NCBI GenBank assembly: GCA_019925095.2
Contig: CM034410.1
Location: 12,364,436-12,428,435, forward strand
Direction of reading: 5' to 3'
Source of the DNA: Dendrolimus kikuchii
Lineage: Eukaryota > Arthropoda > Insecta > Lepidoptera > Lasiocampidae
DNA: 64,000 nt
Under the pieces are notes generated by a model. The model saw only the letters and a list, made by a program, of their open reading frames with translations, searched no databases and was not told the origin of the DNA. The position numbers and the translations under genes are program-made. This document shows positions 1 to 63,160 of the stretch, piece by piece (positions within the stretch are counted from its first letter, which is position 1; each line of letters opens with the position of its first letter).

Positions 1-369
1 ATCACAGAACTAATAATTTTTATCCATATAACTGCAAAGTGAACCAATTTTAATACACACGACAGTGTACGAATAATGTAAATGGGACAGAGCTAAGAAT
101 GCATAGAAGTTCAATATAGCTTATTTACGTGTCGGAAACCGATCCGCCTTATCTGCGCAAACATAATCTGGCGATCGGAATTATACTTTGTGTAATACTG
201 TACTAGGTTTTGAAATTGCACAGAATTGCAAAGATATCAGAGAATAAAAGAGGATAGTCATTTATAAACTGTGTATTGTGACCATGATTCTGCCTTTAGA
301 TAGCAAATCTAGCTAATTACAATTAGTTATAATTTATGATTATTGTGCGGGTGCACAATAATTGGACAC

Positions 370-480
370 ACTAGAGTGCTACTACGACACGTGCATCGGA
401 CCAAAGCTGAAATTAGAATCTGCAACCGACCAAAGTCTGAGACAGACTGGCTTGTTGCTTCGGATGGACTAAGCTGAATA
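370..480. repeat. dispersed repeat, sister copy at 6305-6470
   Basis: The block around ACTACGACACGTGCATCGGA, with CCAAAGCTG and AGTCTGAG, recurs in degraded form at 6305-6470 in NSUN2 intron 3. The family is not recognised. Confidence 0.45.
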
Positions 481-720
481 GTGTGATAATTGATACAAAC
501 TAATTATGTATTAAAAATTATTGTTTTTAATTATATAAATACTCTTTTTTTAGTTTTTCGACATAAAACGTATCATATATATGTTCAGCATGTTATTCAA
601 AGGATACCTATTATATTTGATTACTATCAGTTTATTTTTAACGTCTCCAAAAATAAATACTTTAATTTCTAAATAAGCTAAATTAAGTTTACTAATTTAC
701 TAATTGCCTATTTGTTTTAG

Positions 721-12572
<11,852 letters not shown>

Positions 12573-12606
12573 TACACATAGTCATGTGTACATGTTTATT
12601 AATATG

Positions 12607-12612
12607 ATTAAA
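12607..12612 (+). terminator. probable NSUN2 polyadenylation signal (ATTAAA)
   Basis: ATTAAA lies 35 nt after the NSUN2 stop. It is the closest common variant of the poly(A) hexamer, and the cleavage site is not determinable here. Confidence 0.45.
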
Positions 12613-12689
12613 ATGTTATTGACATAAATATATTTCTAATTATTTGTAAAAAAGACTTTCATTAATTTATTTAAATACGAGACGGATAA

Positions 12690-12905
12690 CGTTACGAGCA
12701 AAACTTAAATGCGTTCTTGAAGTTCGTACACGTCGTTGCGCAGAATACAACTATAAGATTTACAGACGAAGCTGAGAGAGGAGTCTTGCGCTCTCGCTCA
12801 CGCGCTTTAGCATGCCATCTCTTTCGCATGGTACCGTAAAATGTAACAAACGTTAACATTTGACTGGACCTACGCAAATTCATCAACTAACTTCACTCGA
12901 AGCGC
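12690..12905. repeat. about 200-bp dispersed repeat, sister copy at 59165-59370
   Basis: Both copies carry CGAGCAAAACTTAAAT, TGAAGTTCG, GCATGCCATCTCTTT, CGTTAACATTTGACTGGACC (CGCTAACATTTG in the second copy) and a final AACTA. The family is unknown. It begins about 110 bp after the NSUN2 stop. Confidence 0.6.
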
Positions 12906-12909
12906 ATTT

Positions 12910-14390
12910 TAGTTTTGTGCGTGCAATAATAGACGTAAAGATAGGAAAATTGAATTAAAACTAAATTAAATTCAGAAATACTTTATTTTAACTTTGTCCT
13001 CAGAAATCATTCGCGTTACATGCGATAACAGTTACGCGTAACAATAAAGCTCTTATGAAATTACTAGATCTACATAGTTTATTCAATAACCAAAATTATC
13101 TAAAAATCATTTCAACTTAATAAACAATATTGCTAACCAGAAATCACAAATATCCTTCGCAGGTTATTGAATTATTACCAAAATAAATTATTATAATATC
13201 GCATCTAGAATAATAATTAAAGTTATAGAAACAGTATTAAAACATCTACAAAAATACATCCCAACTATTTTCACTTATGACATTAAAAGCGTGTTGGAAA
13301 AAGACGCGTACACAGTCGTACTCTCGTTATTTACAAGGTTGTCATTTCTTTAAACCAAGACTGATACATAAAGTCGCAGCCATATAGCGTTGGTCTTAAA
13401 TAAGAGCGGAGCAAATACATTGTACAAGGGACGACGCAAATCAGTTATAAAAACTTTGTTTTCTAAAATAAACAAACATTCTTATGTAAAATAATATGTA
13501 GCTTCCTTACTTGAAGCGATTGTCACTTCGTAATTTTGTTAAATCATATACATCGTAATGTTTTTAATTCACAATAAGTATATTTCTAAAGATATTTTGT
13601 ACAAATCGTAAGAAATTCTTTTATAAAGGTGAAATCTTTTTAATCTTAATTCATCAGTCAAATGGATTCTTAGGGTGAAGACAGATTTAAATAGAATCAA
13701 TAAATTTGGAAAACCATTATGCAGGTTTACATATTTGTCATCAAACAATTCAAAATCCTGCAGGGCAGTCCGGTGAGCGGAGCTTGTAGGACTGAAGAGG
13801 CATCCTGATCGGTGTTGCCGGACAAAAAGCAGGTTGCAACAACATTCACAACCCTGCATTACTAGGCGGACTGCCATGCAGGATAGTCAGTGGGCAATAC
13901 TCTACTTCCATGATGAAACTAATCACAAAGAAATTGAACCAACACTCTTGGTACACAATACTGGCGTAGATTTATTTATTCTATCTAAATCAACTTTATA
14001 GCCTAATATTTCCCATAATAAGGACAGCATTTTAATCCCTGTAAGAAACATTACAACGTACTACAATATACTAATATGCGGTCAATCAATACGTCTATAT
14101 ACTAAACTGTGTATTTTTGTCTTAAAACAAAAATGTAAATCCAGTATATGTGAAGTTTAATCTGCAATGTCTTTTCTTATGAGCTATAGACATGTAATTA
14201 AACAATATCCAACATATCGAGGGGTGAACAGCCTTTATTATTTTAATTTTTCCACTTCAGGGAATATAAAGAACTGAAGGCCTAAAATGGCCACTTTTGC
14301 AGATGCCCTTAGTGACATTGACAGGTGTCTAGATATACTCGTTTATGTATGACAAAGCAAAAGATACGCTAGGATCAGCGTGGGCGTAAC
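12910..14390. other. intergenic, no supported gene
   Basis: AT-rich sequence between convergent genes. A 102-codon minus ORF at 13877-13569 has no recognisable domain and is not called. Confidence 0.5.
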
Positions 14391-14645
14391 CACGTTGTAA
14401 GTCTCACACTCTTCCTACCAAAAACACGGGGCACATGGGAGGAGGGTGGTTTTACTGGAGTATTGGCCCATGGGTGACCTCTCCACATAGAAGAAGGTAC
14501 CTTACGGAGTCTCCACACATGCTGGCGATTGACTCTGGTGGTTGCGCTTCTTCAGTGGCTTACCTCTCATCGCTTTGGTCTAATCCCTAACAAAGGACCC
14601 GGTAGTGTGCGAAATGCATTTTCCCCGCCTCGATAAAAAAAGACA
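14390..14645 (+). repeat. possible LINE/SINE fragment
   Basis: A GC-richer island (GACCTCTCCACATAGAAGAA, ACCTCTCATCGCTTTGGTCT) ends in CCTCGATAAAAAAAG, suggestive of a poly(A)-tailed retroposon. The family is not identified. Confidence 0.4.
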
Positions 14646-15467
14646 GCATAAAGTTCCAATTTATTTAAACACTTGTTAGTTACGCATTTGTTGACCGACC
14701 GTTTCAAATTATTAATATTACTTAAACCTTAAACTAATATGAGTAATATGAAAATGAGATACAGTTCGAATGACTTATCTGCTATAAATAAAATAATTTT
14801 TTGAGAGAGACTTTCTAAATCACTATCTGTTATTTCCTTATTTTCATAACTACATAAGATATTTTGTACGTAGGAACTATAAGGATCAACTGGAAGGAGT
14901 CATTTGATAAAGCTGAAAAGAGGAATGCCTAGGAGTATTGATAACTTAACTATAGCTGATAATATATGACTACATGGCTCTTAGCATACGATTTAGAAAT
15001 GCTAAATTTAGTTTATTAACATATGATTTTCTCTGGTAATGATGCTATTCTTTCAAATATCGCTGTTTCTAGGTATACGAGCAATTCTGGCACAGTATTA
15101 TGCTGCGTGCAAACTTTGTTTCCTGAAAATGCAGCGTAAAAATGCTCACAGTATGCTATTTTTTTCTTAATAACATGTAGGCAATGTAAGTACGTCGCTA
15201 TTTCTTCAAATAAACCTTTCTTTCTGTGTGCTGTCTATCATGACAATAAAATTGAATATTTTGTATAATTCTATTGCTGAGTATTATAAAATCTCCTGAT
15301 ATACAAAATTTTCATCCAAGTCTTATAACGTATCTTAGTGTTAAAAATCGTTGATCTTCGTCTATTTTTATTTTTTTAAAATTGAAGTTTACTTCAAACC
15401 TAAACAAATTGTAGAAAAATAAAACATTGTTATCTATTGCGATTTACCACAACGGCTTTTTCTAGAA

Positions 15468-15695
15468 ATGCGTGCTCGTGAGAAGAATACTGGAGAAGCG
15501 GTGATAATAGAGAATTTTGTTAAGAAAAATATTTTTGGAGTCGAATGTCGCAATTCGACAAAATTAAATGAGGTTGGCACTCAGTATATTGCTGTGTTGA
15601 AAGATACTCCGCACAGCATTGATTTTCAGTGGACACCTCTTAGTATACACGCATTACTTTCAGACCCGAATAAAAAGTATAATTATTTAATTTAG
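15468..15695 (+). CDS. unassigned 75-codon ORF
   Basis: The ORF runs from ATG to TAG with ordinary amino-acid composition (for example EAVIIENFVKKNIFGVECRN and VLKDTPHSIDFQWTPLSIHA). It is preceded by an acceptor-like TTTTTCTAG and followed 8 nt after the stop by AATAAA (15703-15708). It could be a terminal exon, a small gene or a transposon remnant. I do not recognise it, and no partner exon was found. Confidence 0.3.
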   Translation: MRAREKNTGEAVIIENFVKKNIFGVECRNSTKLNEVGTQYIAVLKDTPHSIDFQWTPLSIHALLSDPNKKYNYLI

Positions 15696-15804
15696 TAGTG
15701 ACAATAAATATTTGAAGAAAATTTAAAATAAATAAAAACCTTATATATATCAATAAGTAAAATTAAAAATAATAATTATGAGTAAATGTGTTGAAAAATA
15801 AATA

Positions 15805-15970
15805 TTACTTTTTTTTTATTGCCTGAAGCAGGCAAACAGGCGGACGGCCCACTTGATGGAAAGCGGTTACCGTTGCCTATGGACGTTTGCAACACCAGGG
15901 GCGTTGCCAACGCGTTGCCGGCCTCTAAGGAATTTTATAACGCCCTTCTTAAATGACCCCATGTCGTAGC
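15805..15970 (-). mobile_element. Jockey/CR1-like LINE 3' end
   Basis: Antisense tail: CGGACGGCCCACTTGATGG, AAAGCGGTTACCGTTGCCTA, GGACGTTTGCAACACC, then AATTTTATAACGCCC, which is the end of the pol frame. Confidence 0.75.
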
Positions 15971-16514
15971 GCAGCCTTTATAATTCTACTAAGCCATAAG
16001 TCCGTGTAGTCATATAGGTACAAATATCGCCTTATAGCCTAACCTACCTAGCGCCATCAACTGATAACCCACGCTCTCATACCATTCATTAACTCGATCC
16101 GATATCACAGTGGGTGATGTGGTATAATTTAACAATAAGCTAAAGCTAATTTTAAGCTAATTATTACTATTTAGGAGAGGAATTAGGAATAGTCCGTAGC
16201 AGTTTGCGGCCACGATATCAAAACTACTTCGTTAGAATAAGAAGCGGCCATTATTGGCAAATAAAAAATCGCTAGTCTTAATGTTTAGTCAAGAATTATA
16301 CAATACAGAATAATTATTGAGTTATCTAGTTATGCCCGGTGCTTATAATAATATATTACTATTCATTCCCTTGCCTTACCATCGGTTGAATTTTGACATT
16401 ACTTGTATGGAGCTTATGTCAAATTTTAAGCGACAGGTAGGCAAATGAACTAGCCATTAATGATCGCAACTATCTGTTGCTAATACCAGTCACTCATTAG
16501 TTGAACTACATTTA

Positions 16515-16726
16515 GGGCCGCTTGCATAAGGATCGCCTTTAAATAAAATTAGTTAATCATATTAAACTGCCTAAACTTTATTACTTTTTACACAAAACGT
16601 ATTGACAGTTCTTTAAACATATTTAGCGGGAAATTTTGCGTCATGCAAGACGCTAATTATATTTAAGGGTGTTAAATACGTTTTGTGTTTCTTAAATAAA
16701 TTTAAGCACCGTTATGCAAGCGGCCC
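16515..16726. mobile_element. Harbinger-type MITE (212 bp, TTA target duplication)
   Basis: The terminal inverted repeat GGGCCGCTTGCATAA occurs at both ends (perfect for 15 bp, imperfect further in). It is flanked by TTA at 16512-16514 and 16727-16729, the 3-bp duplication typical of PIF/Harbinger. There is no coding capacity. Confidence 0.85.
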
Positions 16727-16794
16727 TTAGTTCCGATTTTTCTATCACCAGATAACAGTTATTCTATACAATAAAACACAAAGGCTACATTCCA

Positions 16795-17010
16795 TAAGAG
16801 ACTCACAACCGCGATTATACTTGTTCCACTTTATTGCCGGCGTCACAATCGTAAACTCAAGTGGAACAGTTATTCGAACCACCTCTTGACATGGGTCGTC
16901 GTGAGCACTGCGTGAGCGAAAATCATGACGTCATTAGTGACGTTTTCGCCACGACCAAAACGACCGTGGTCGCTATGTGGAACGGCAGACGGAGCATATT
17001 GGGCGTTGTG
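16795..17010. mobile_element. MITE family A copy (reverse orientation to 5310-5530)
   Basis: Shared blocks are CACAATCGTAAACTCAAGTG, GACATGGGTCGTCGTGAGC and ATGACGTCATTAGTGACGTT. Confidence 0.65.
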
Positions 17011-17059
17011 AGATACTAAAAGAACGCGCCCAAGATAGGAAAATTAAAAATGAATAAGA

Positions 17060-17155
17060 CAGTTGAAAGGTTTCGCTTTTGAATTTAGTCAGGTTATAAT
17101 TTATTCGACTAATAACTTTATCTGATGATTGAAAAATCGGCCTTTAGAAAAACAA
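17060..17155. repeat. fragment of the GGCCGATTTTTCAATCA MITE
   Basis: It contains GAATTTAGTCAGGTTATAAT and TTTATCTGATGATTGAAAAA then TCGGCC, half of the element seen complete at 27650-27806. Other solo pieces are near 38755 and 39298. Confidence 0.55.
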
Positions 17156-17584
17156 ACAATTCCAGAAGGTTACAATGACAAAAAACAAACTATTACCTTT
17201 CTACAACTATGGACCATATTAGAAGCAGATTAGGTCAAATTTATACTGGAACGGATTTTTCTATATTAAACTATGAATTATTATTATAATCCCTGAATGA
17301 AGAACCCGTATTAAAAATAATATAAGATATAACTTAATTCTATATACAAAGACGATGAATATATTTTCATGTTTATGCGAAAACGTGTGTATTGATACAA
17401 AAAAAAATTTCAAACGACTATTAAATATGATTCTCTTGATTTTAGGAATAGTATTATGGCTAAAAATATTAAAATAAACCAAAACTGTACTCTTTATCAC
17501 GTTTAGTAATTTCAAATCAAATGCAACAAACGCTCTCAACCATAGTGTTAACATAAACCCTAACGATTTTACTCATTGAGTTAG

Positions 17585-17785
17585 AGAAGTTTGTAGGCTT
17601 CTTTAAGAACCTTAAAGAAGCCTTCAAACCTTGTATTGGCAAACCAAAGTTGCTGCAAATGTGCTGCTGCTCTCTGGAACCTGATCACTAATGCCGGAAC
17701 AAACTCAAGGTTGTTATGGCGGCATACTCTAGAATCTAGACCAGGGGTGGTAGCCATCCAGTCGGGAAAATACCCTACCATCTGG
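17585..17785 (-). mobile_element. Jockey/CR1-like LINE 3' end
   Basis: Antisense tail with CTCTGGAACCTGATCACTAA, TGCCGGAAC, AACTCAAGGTTGTTATGGCG and GACCAGGGGTGGTAGCCATC. Confidence 0.7.
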
Positions 17786-18268
17786 CTGTTCTTTCATTGT
17801 TTTGATAAATAAATAAAAAAATGTATTTGTTATTTCTAGGAAAGTTTTTTTTTTTCATTTTAATTTTAGAAGAAACAGTAGTCATGTTGTACGGATAAAC
17901 AAATTTATTTACTTATTTATTTTTTATATTAAGCTACACTACACACTAAATTACAAACTATTAAAATAAAGGCTAAATACTAATGAATCCAATTGACTAA
18001 AGATTAAGGAGCACTGGTAGTTAGGCCACTAGATATTAGGGCATGAAACAGATAAAATATACACTAGTTTAGGGAAATGAACTCTGCTAAAAAAAATATA
18101 TCTAGCATTGAATCCTGTACTAGAAAATGAAAAAGCTCCACTAGTTTTCCGTGGTTAAATAAAGAACTATCTAATTAATGGAGTTTACAATCTCGCTCGC
18201 GCATTGTTACATTTTTGAAATTATAAATTGAGGTAATTCACTTACGACAAATCTGTACTACATAAATC

Positions 18269-18513
18269 TAATAATAATAATAATAATCGGCAGACAAACA
18301 CACACATTGTATATCCCCAAATTAAGCAAGTTACGCTTGTGTTATGGGTAATATAAAACGGAGTACTCTGGGGCCGATCCCAGACACCCAGACCATAGTA
18401 AATAACGGAGAAAATACGTTTCCGAAATTTACTATACCAGGAATCGAACCCGGAGCCTCTGCGTTGCAGTGAGGTACGCCGGCAAAGGCTTAGCCCGCTC
18501 AACCACAGAGGCC
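18269..18513 (-). mobile_element. tRNA-derived SINE, complete
   Basis: The minus-strand head GGCCTCTGTGGTTGAGCGGG acts as A-box, with the B-box GGGTTCGATTCCTGG. A conserved body follows (TTATTTACTATGGTCTGGGT, GTCTGGGATCGGCCCCAGAG), then an (ATT)n tail at 18269-18287. The head resembles a long-variable-arm tRNA. It is about 245 bp; a full plus-strand copy is at 61773. Confidence 0.85.
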
Positions 18514-18834
18514 GTCAAATCTTAATATTACGAATGTTTTACAGAAATATTATATTTGATTTAGATAAGGTTTCATATATTAATAATAGCGTAGGACGCT
18601 CTCCAGCGGGAAGGACCGACGACCTGCGCAAGGTGGTCGCCGATGGGGCTGAACGAGAACTGTTGGCAACACCAACATAAGCTAATATTATTAAGTTTAA
18701 ACTTGCAACACTGTCGTTGCTTTTTCTTTCTCCTTCCGTTTTGGTTGTAGCCGAGTGCAGACGCATTCGTTATGTAAAAGTGATTTATTATAAAGTTTTC
18801 ACCACAAACAGTCTTTAATTTCTTTACCTACATC

Positions 18835-18990
18835 GACCAGGGTATCCTAGGCCCACATCAGCGTAGAAGGAAATATTATATTATACGCGCGACGAGCTGC
18901 GCACAAGAACAACGGAGGACCCGGATAGGTGACGCCAAATTGGGGAGACCTACGTCCAGCAGTGGGCAACGGTTGACTGACGACGAGAAC
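18835..18990 (+). mobile_element. RTE-type LINE 3' tail
   Basis: ATTGGGGAGACCTACGTCCA then GCAGTGGGCAACGG and GACTGACGACGAG is the common RTE tail (peptide GETYVQQW). Confidence 0.7.
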
Positions 18991-19307
18991 GAATTATACA
19001 GCTTTGTCGTAAGTAAAAATCTGTCAAGTTATATCTTCAAACAGGCGTTAAAATAAGATCTTATCATCAAACTTTTGAAATATCATTACAGAAATAATTG
19101 AAATTACTTTTCAAACAATAAACTTAATGCGCTATTTGAGTCCTTTTACTTGTACCTACTTATGACGTCATAAGTAGGTACACTCGTACATAATCTATGA
19201 GGCTGCGACTATCTGTAACTTTTTAAAGAGATTCCCAGTTGATTTATCTTTCCCCTATTGTGGGGAACCGCGAATAATATCAGTCGTAATAAAGACCTGT
19301 CACAGAT

Positions 19308-19355
19308 GCTGAAAGCGGCGTCTAGCATCAATAGACTCGAGACGTCGCTTTCAGC
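19308..19355. repeat. short imperfect hairpin
   Basis: GCTGAAAGCGGCGTCT pairs with AGACGTCGCTTTCAGC (one mismatch) across a 16-nt loop. It is an isolated palindrome in intergenic DNA. Confidence 0.5.
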
Positions 19356-21469
19356 GTCGAATGGACGTCATACCGATGGCTAAGGAAGTATTTTTTCTCG
19401 TGCATTAGACAAAAACAATAACAAAAAATATGCATTAAACAACTTGAGAGCTAATACACTCTTGTGCAAAAATAACGTATGAGGTGGTAATTTAAAAATA
19501 CATTGCAATGCACATGTTGCCACAGGGCCACTTGACGTTTCAATATTATGGACTAGTCAACTATGTTTATCCTTACGTCCCTGATACTTTTGGGATATGT
19601 AGTCAAGGGCTTACTACGTTATTCGTGATGAGATAACGTTAATGACGTTAAACGTTGACAGACAATGTACTTTATGAATATTTTTTTTTTTATTATGTAC
19701 TAAATGAAGCTTGGTTGTTGAGTCTGTCGTATTTTTATAGCCTTTTTCTGTACAAAATCCTTTACTACACTTCGTATACTGTATTTTTGGCATTCTTTTA
19801 AATATAATTTTTCAAATTATGATAAAATGTAGCTCATAATTTTATATTTCAAACAGTGAAATAGTTAGAACTAAAATAAAACTAGTGTTTCTTATATAAA
19901 TGCTACTTTAAACAAAGACCTACGTGTAATTATAAAATTAAATAACACGGTAATTAATATTAATTTAAAGCATAAAAAATATCTGAGAACTTATAATGAG
20001 CTTTATTAAAAGACGGAATCCATACGATCTGGACGGTAGCAATGGACTAAGAAGCTGTGCTCTTAAATTACTTTTTAAAATTAGAACTAAATTTAAAAAA
20101 AAAACAATCCTCAGCAATAAATAGCTGACCGTATTTCAAGATTTTTTGAACTGACGAACTTGAACGCGCCTAAAAAAGTATTATAAATGCGGTCAATACT
20201 CATTACATTTACTGTAAATTCATACTTATATTAAATAAATATGAACGTGAATTTGTAATTTCTATTCCTTATGTCATGTTTTACTTGTAAATTATATTTT
20301 TAAGAAATTAAGAAAATTATATATTTTAAATAATGCATTTGAGAACACATAAAATATACTTCGAAAAGTATTCTCGCAAAATACCGGTTAGTTTTAAATT
20401 TACGCGGAACATAAACCTGGAAAGCCTTAGGAATGAATTAATGAGGTGAATTCAGACTACACAACTATTTCTCAACTCTTTTCTAGTCTATCATAATTGT
20501 CGAGATGAAATAGTTTAACGTTTTTTAATCATATTTAGCGGCGGGTCTTTGAATTGAGAATCTTAAGTAGACTATGAATAAAAACAAACTTAAGTCGTAT
20601 TTATTCTCTAGGCCAATACTCATGCTCAAACTTACGCTTAATGTGATTATTCATTCAAATAAAAGATAACTGAGTCACTCAATTGGCGTACATATACGTT
20701 TATGCCGTTTGCTGTTGTAACTTTTAGAACTTGATCCGAAGCATCCTAAGGACATGAGCTTCTATAAAGAGCTATAATATAGCTCTCAAACCCCTTGATT
20801 GACCGTTCAAAAACCGGCCGTGTGTATCTAAAAACGAGTGAAATCACGAAGACAAGTAACTATTAATAAAATAATTTTGCTAATATTCTAACCATGAACG
20901 CATTTCTTTGTTTAGTTTATTTGTATTCTGACATTTGTATACCTTTAACACCATTTCTCAAAAAAATGAATTTTACATGCAAAAGGTTAATGTACATAAC
21001 GATCTTTTTTCTTACAGCTTTCTTGACTGATATCTAAAAATATTATGGAGTTGCATATGTTTGTAGATAAAATTTATTAAAGTTATTTCAAATATTTTTA
21101 TTAATATAAAAGAGTTTAAAGTTTTATCTTCATTCATAGAAAAGCAAAGATTCTAACACATAACGATGTATCATACTAATTTTAAAACGAACTTTTAGGT
21201 TATCTATTGCTTTACGAAAACCTTTGATAATATCTCAAATAATTCAGATGCCAATTGCCAATTGTTGCCTTAATTATAAATTGAAAATATTTATGCCAAA
21301 CGCCATTTCAGATTTGTATTAAAATCAAATACATAAGAAATTTATAATTACTTATTACAAACATAATGAAGAACCTAATCAAGAATTTGAGAAAATGAAG
21401 ATAAAACTGTATACGATTTATCGCAGATTTATCTGCACGAAGCTAATTGAAATACTTTTTAATTGAGCT
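19356..21469. other. intergenic AT-rich DNA
   Basis: No coding, RNA or clear mobile-element signal was seen in about 2.1 kb. Confidence 0.5.
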
Positions 21470-21647
21470 TTTAATAAATTTTTAAGCAGTTTTTAAGTTA
21501 TCCTATTTACCGTAGACTAAATTGCACAGCTTTCCAATTTTAAATAGATTATTTCTTGGCGTTCAGGTGTCTTCAATATTTTAATACCACTCTTAAAGCG
21601 TCTTCTAGAGCAAGTTTCATTCTGATCACATTCGTCAATGTCTGAAT
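21470..21647 (-). other. probable CEP104 3'UTR exon
   Basis: TTTTAG acceptor ends at 21648. It is the best partner found downstream of the GTGAGT donor at 23095. ATTAAA lies at 21475-21470. The 3' end estimate is approximate. Confidence 0.45.
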
Positions 21648-22164
21648 CTAAAACAAAAAATATGGAGATTTATATTTACGTTAAGCCCAATTTCTTTACT
21701 CCCAAGTGTACTTAATGAATGGCAGTGAAATCTCGGAAAAAATATTTCGGAGACTTCTATTAATATGATCGACCTAAGTGTACACTAATATTCCAGTTTA
21801 AAAATAAAATCTTCCTAAAAGTAGTTCTTGTGGCAGCTCGAAAAGGCACTTCTCACTAAACACTTGGGAAGTTCAACACAAACACATAACTCATCGTTAA
21901 AACAATCGATATCCTCTTTGAACCAATATTATACATTTTGCTTATCATTAAGGCTTGTTATTCACTCATTATTTTAATAAATATTATGATACATTTTATT
22001 TCATTTGTTTGAGTTTTATAATTTGACATGATGTACTAGATTAAATAGTCCTCATTTAGATTTTTTAAATAAAAAATATTGCACACTGGTACTGGCAGAA
22101 TATAGATGTAATAACGACTTATTGTAACACCTTTTAAGGGCCCATCCATAAATTACATTACATG

Positions 22165-22395
22165 CTAGGGGGGGGGTCGCAACGAACGTAGCGACCACGG
22201 CCGCTATGGTCGCCCCGAAAGCGTCACTAATGACATCATGATTTTCGCTCCCGCAGAGCTCACAACGACCCATGTCAAGAGATGGGTCGAACAATCCGTT
22301 CCACTTCAGTTTACGATTGTAACACCCACAAGCAAGTGGAACAGGAAAAATCGCGGTTGTGAGCGTGGTCGTTGTGAGCTCACATGAAACGTAGC
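22165..22395. mobile_element. MITE family A copy
   Basis: It contains GCGTCACTAATGACATCATG, CACAACGACCCATGTCAAGA, TCAGTTTACGATTGTAACAC and GCAAGTGGAACAGGAAAAAT. Confidence 0.65.
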
Positions 22396-22519
22396 CCATT
22401 TCAAAATCTTATATACTTATTTAAGCTTTAAGACATAAAATTTGAACTATTAACGAAAACTTTCAAAATATTTCCAACTCTATCTGTGTGAGCATAGAGT
22501 TTAAATGATTAAAAAATAA

Positions 22520-22715
22520 TTTCCATGGTGTCGCCGCACGATTTACAAGAAAGGTACACACCTGTCTGGCCGGGCATTAAACAGTACACTCGCGCCGGTG
22601 TGTACGCGCAATACCATAAAATTGCCTATGACAATCACTCTTTGTCTACGGCCAACTGCCAACTTTTAAAATTCACGACGGAACGCTAGAACGAATTACT
22701 GTACGCGCATCTACC
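22520..22715. repeat. inverted sister of the 1385-1590 repeat
   Basis: It contains TACACACCTGTCTGGCCGGG, ACTCGCGCCGGTGTGTACGC, AATTGCCTATGACAA and TTGTCTACGGCCAACTGCC, the reverse complement of the first copy. Confidence 0.5.
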
Positions 22716-23097
22716 AATTCTTGTAAAATTGCAAAAAAAATAAATGAATGCATTATTCAAGCAAAGGGCGCTTCGTTGTAGACTTCCTACGCTACAAATG
22801 GATATAAAACTAATTATGGAACCACTGTATAATTTAATAATTTCCTGATGTAAAGTTGCAAAATATGTGATGTCACACTAGGGAGGGAGAAGTCTCACGA
22901 ATGTGACCACATGTGGCAAGGACGGGGCGGGGTCAAAGAATCATGAAATTTGTGTGACGTAATTTATGTGGCCCCTTATTTTACCTATATTCGAAATAAA
23001 ATTAATTTGAATTTTATTGACATAATACTGCACGGTTAGAAAGTTCCTGCGAGAAACACCTAGATCTGAAAATACATGATGATGACTGAACTCACCT

Positions 23098-62753
<39,656 letters not shown>

Positions 62754-63160
62754 CTTCACAATTACATAACTACCTCTCTATACAATATTCAAAAAATATC
62801 AACATAATTATTTTAGTAATTTTTCTAAATCAGCACTTCGAACAATAAAAGAATCAAGCACCATATTATGAAATAAATAATACTTAATGTTTATATCAAG
62901 TCATCTTGTTACGTGTTAAGATAATTGAAGTTTTTGTGTGCATTTTAATTCGCGTCTAAAAAAATCTGTGATGTACGAAATAATTTACAATAAACAAAAT
63001 AACCCGTTATAGAAAATATGAAAGTAATAGTGTGAAGTCAGCTCGAAATTGAAAACGAAAATCAATAGTTTCGCAGCGAAATTGGCGCCATATTTTACGC
63101 GCCGCGCGCAAGTTGCAGTATTATAAAGAAACTAGCGCCATCTCATTTATTTAGAACAAA
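62754..63160 (-). promoter_or_regulatory. presumed CEP104 5'UTR and promoter region
   Basis: This is the region upstream of the CEP104 start. A short CpG-rich patch with GCGCC and CGCGCCGCGCGC lies at about 63084-63109 in otherwise AT-rich DNA. No TATA box or start site can be fixed by eye. Confidence 0.3.

Noticed and set aside
13569..13877. 102-codon minus ORF with a Cys-rich start
   Set aside because: No recognisable domain, no splice or poly(A) support; chance ORF is more likely.
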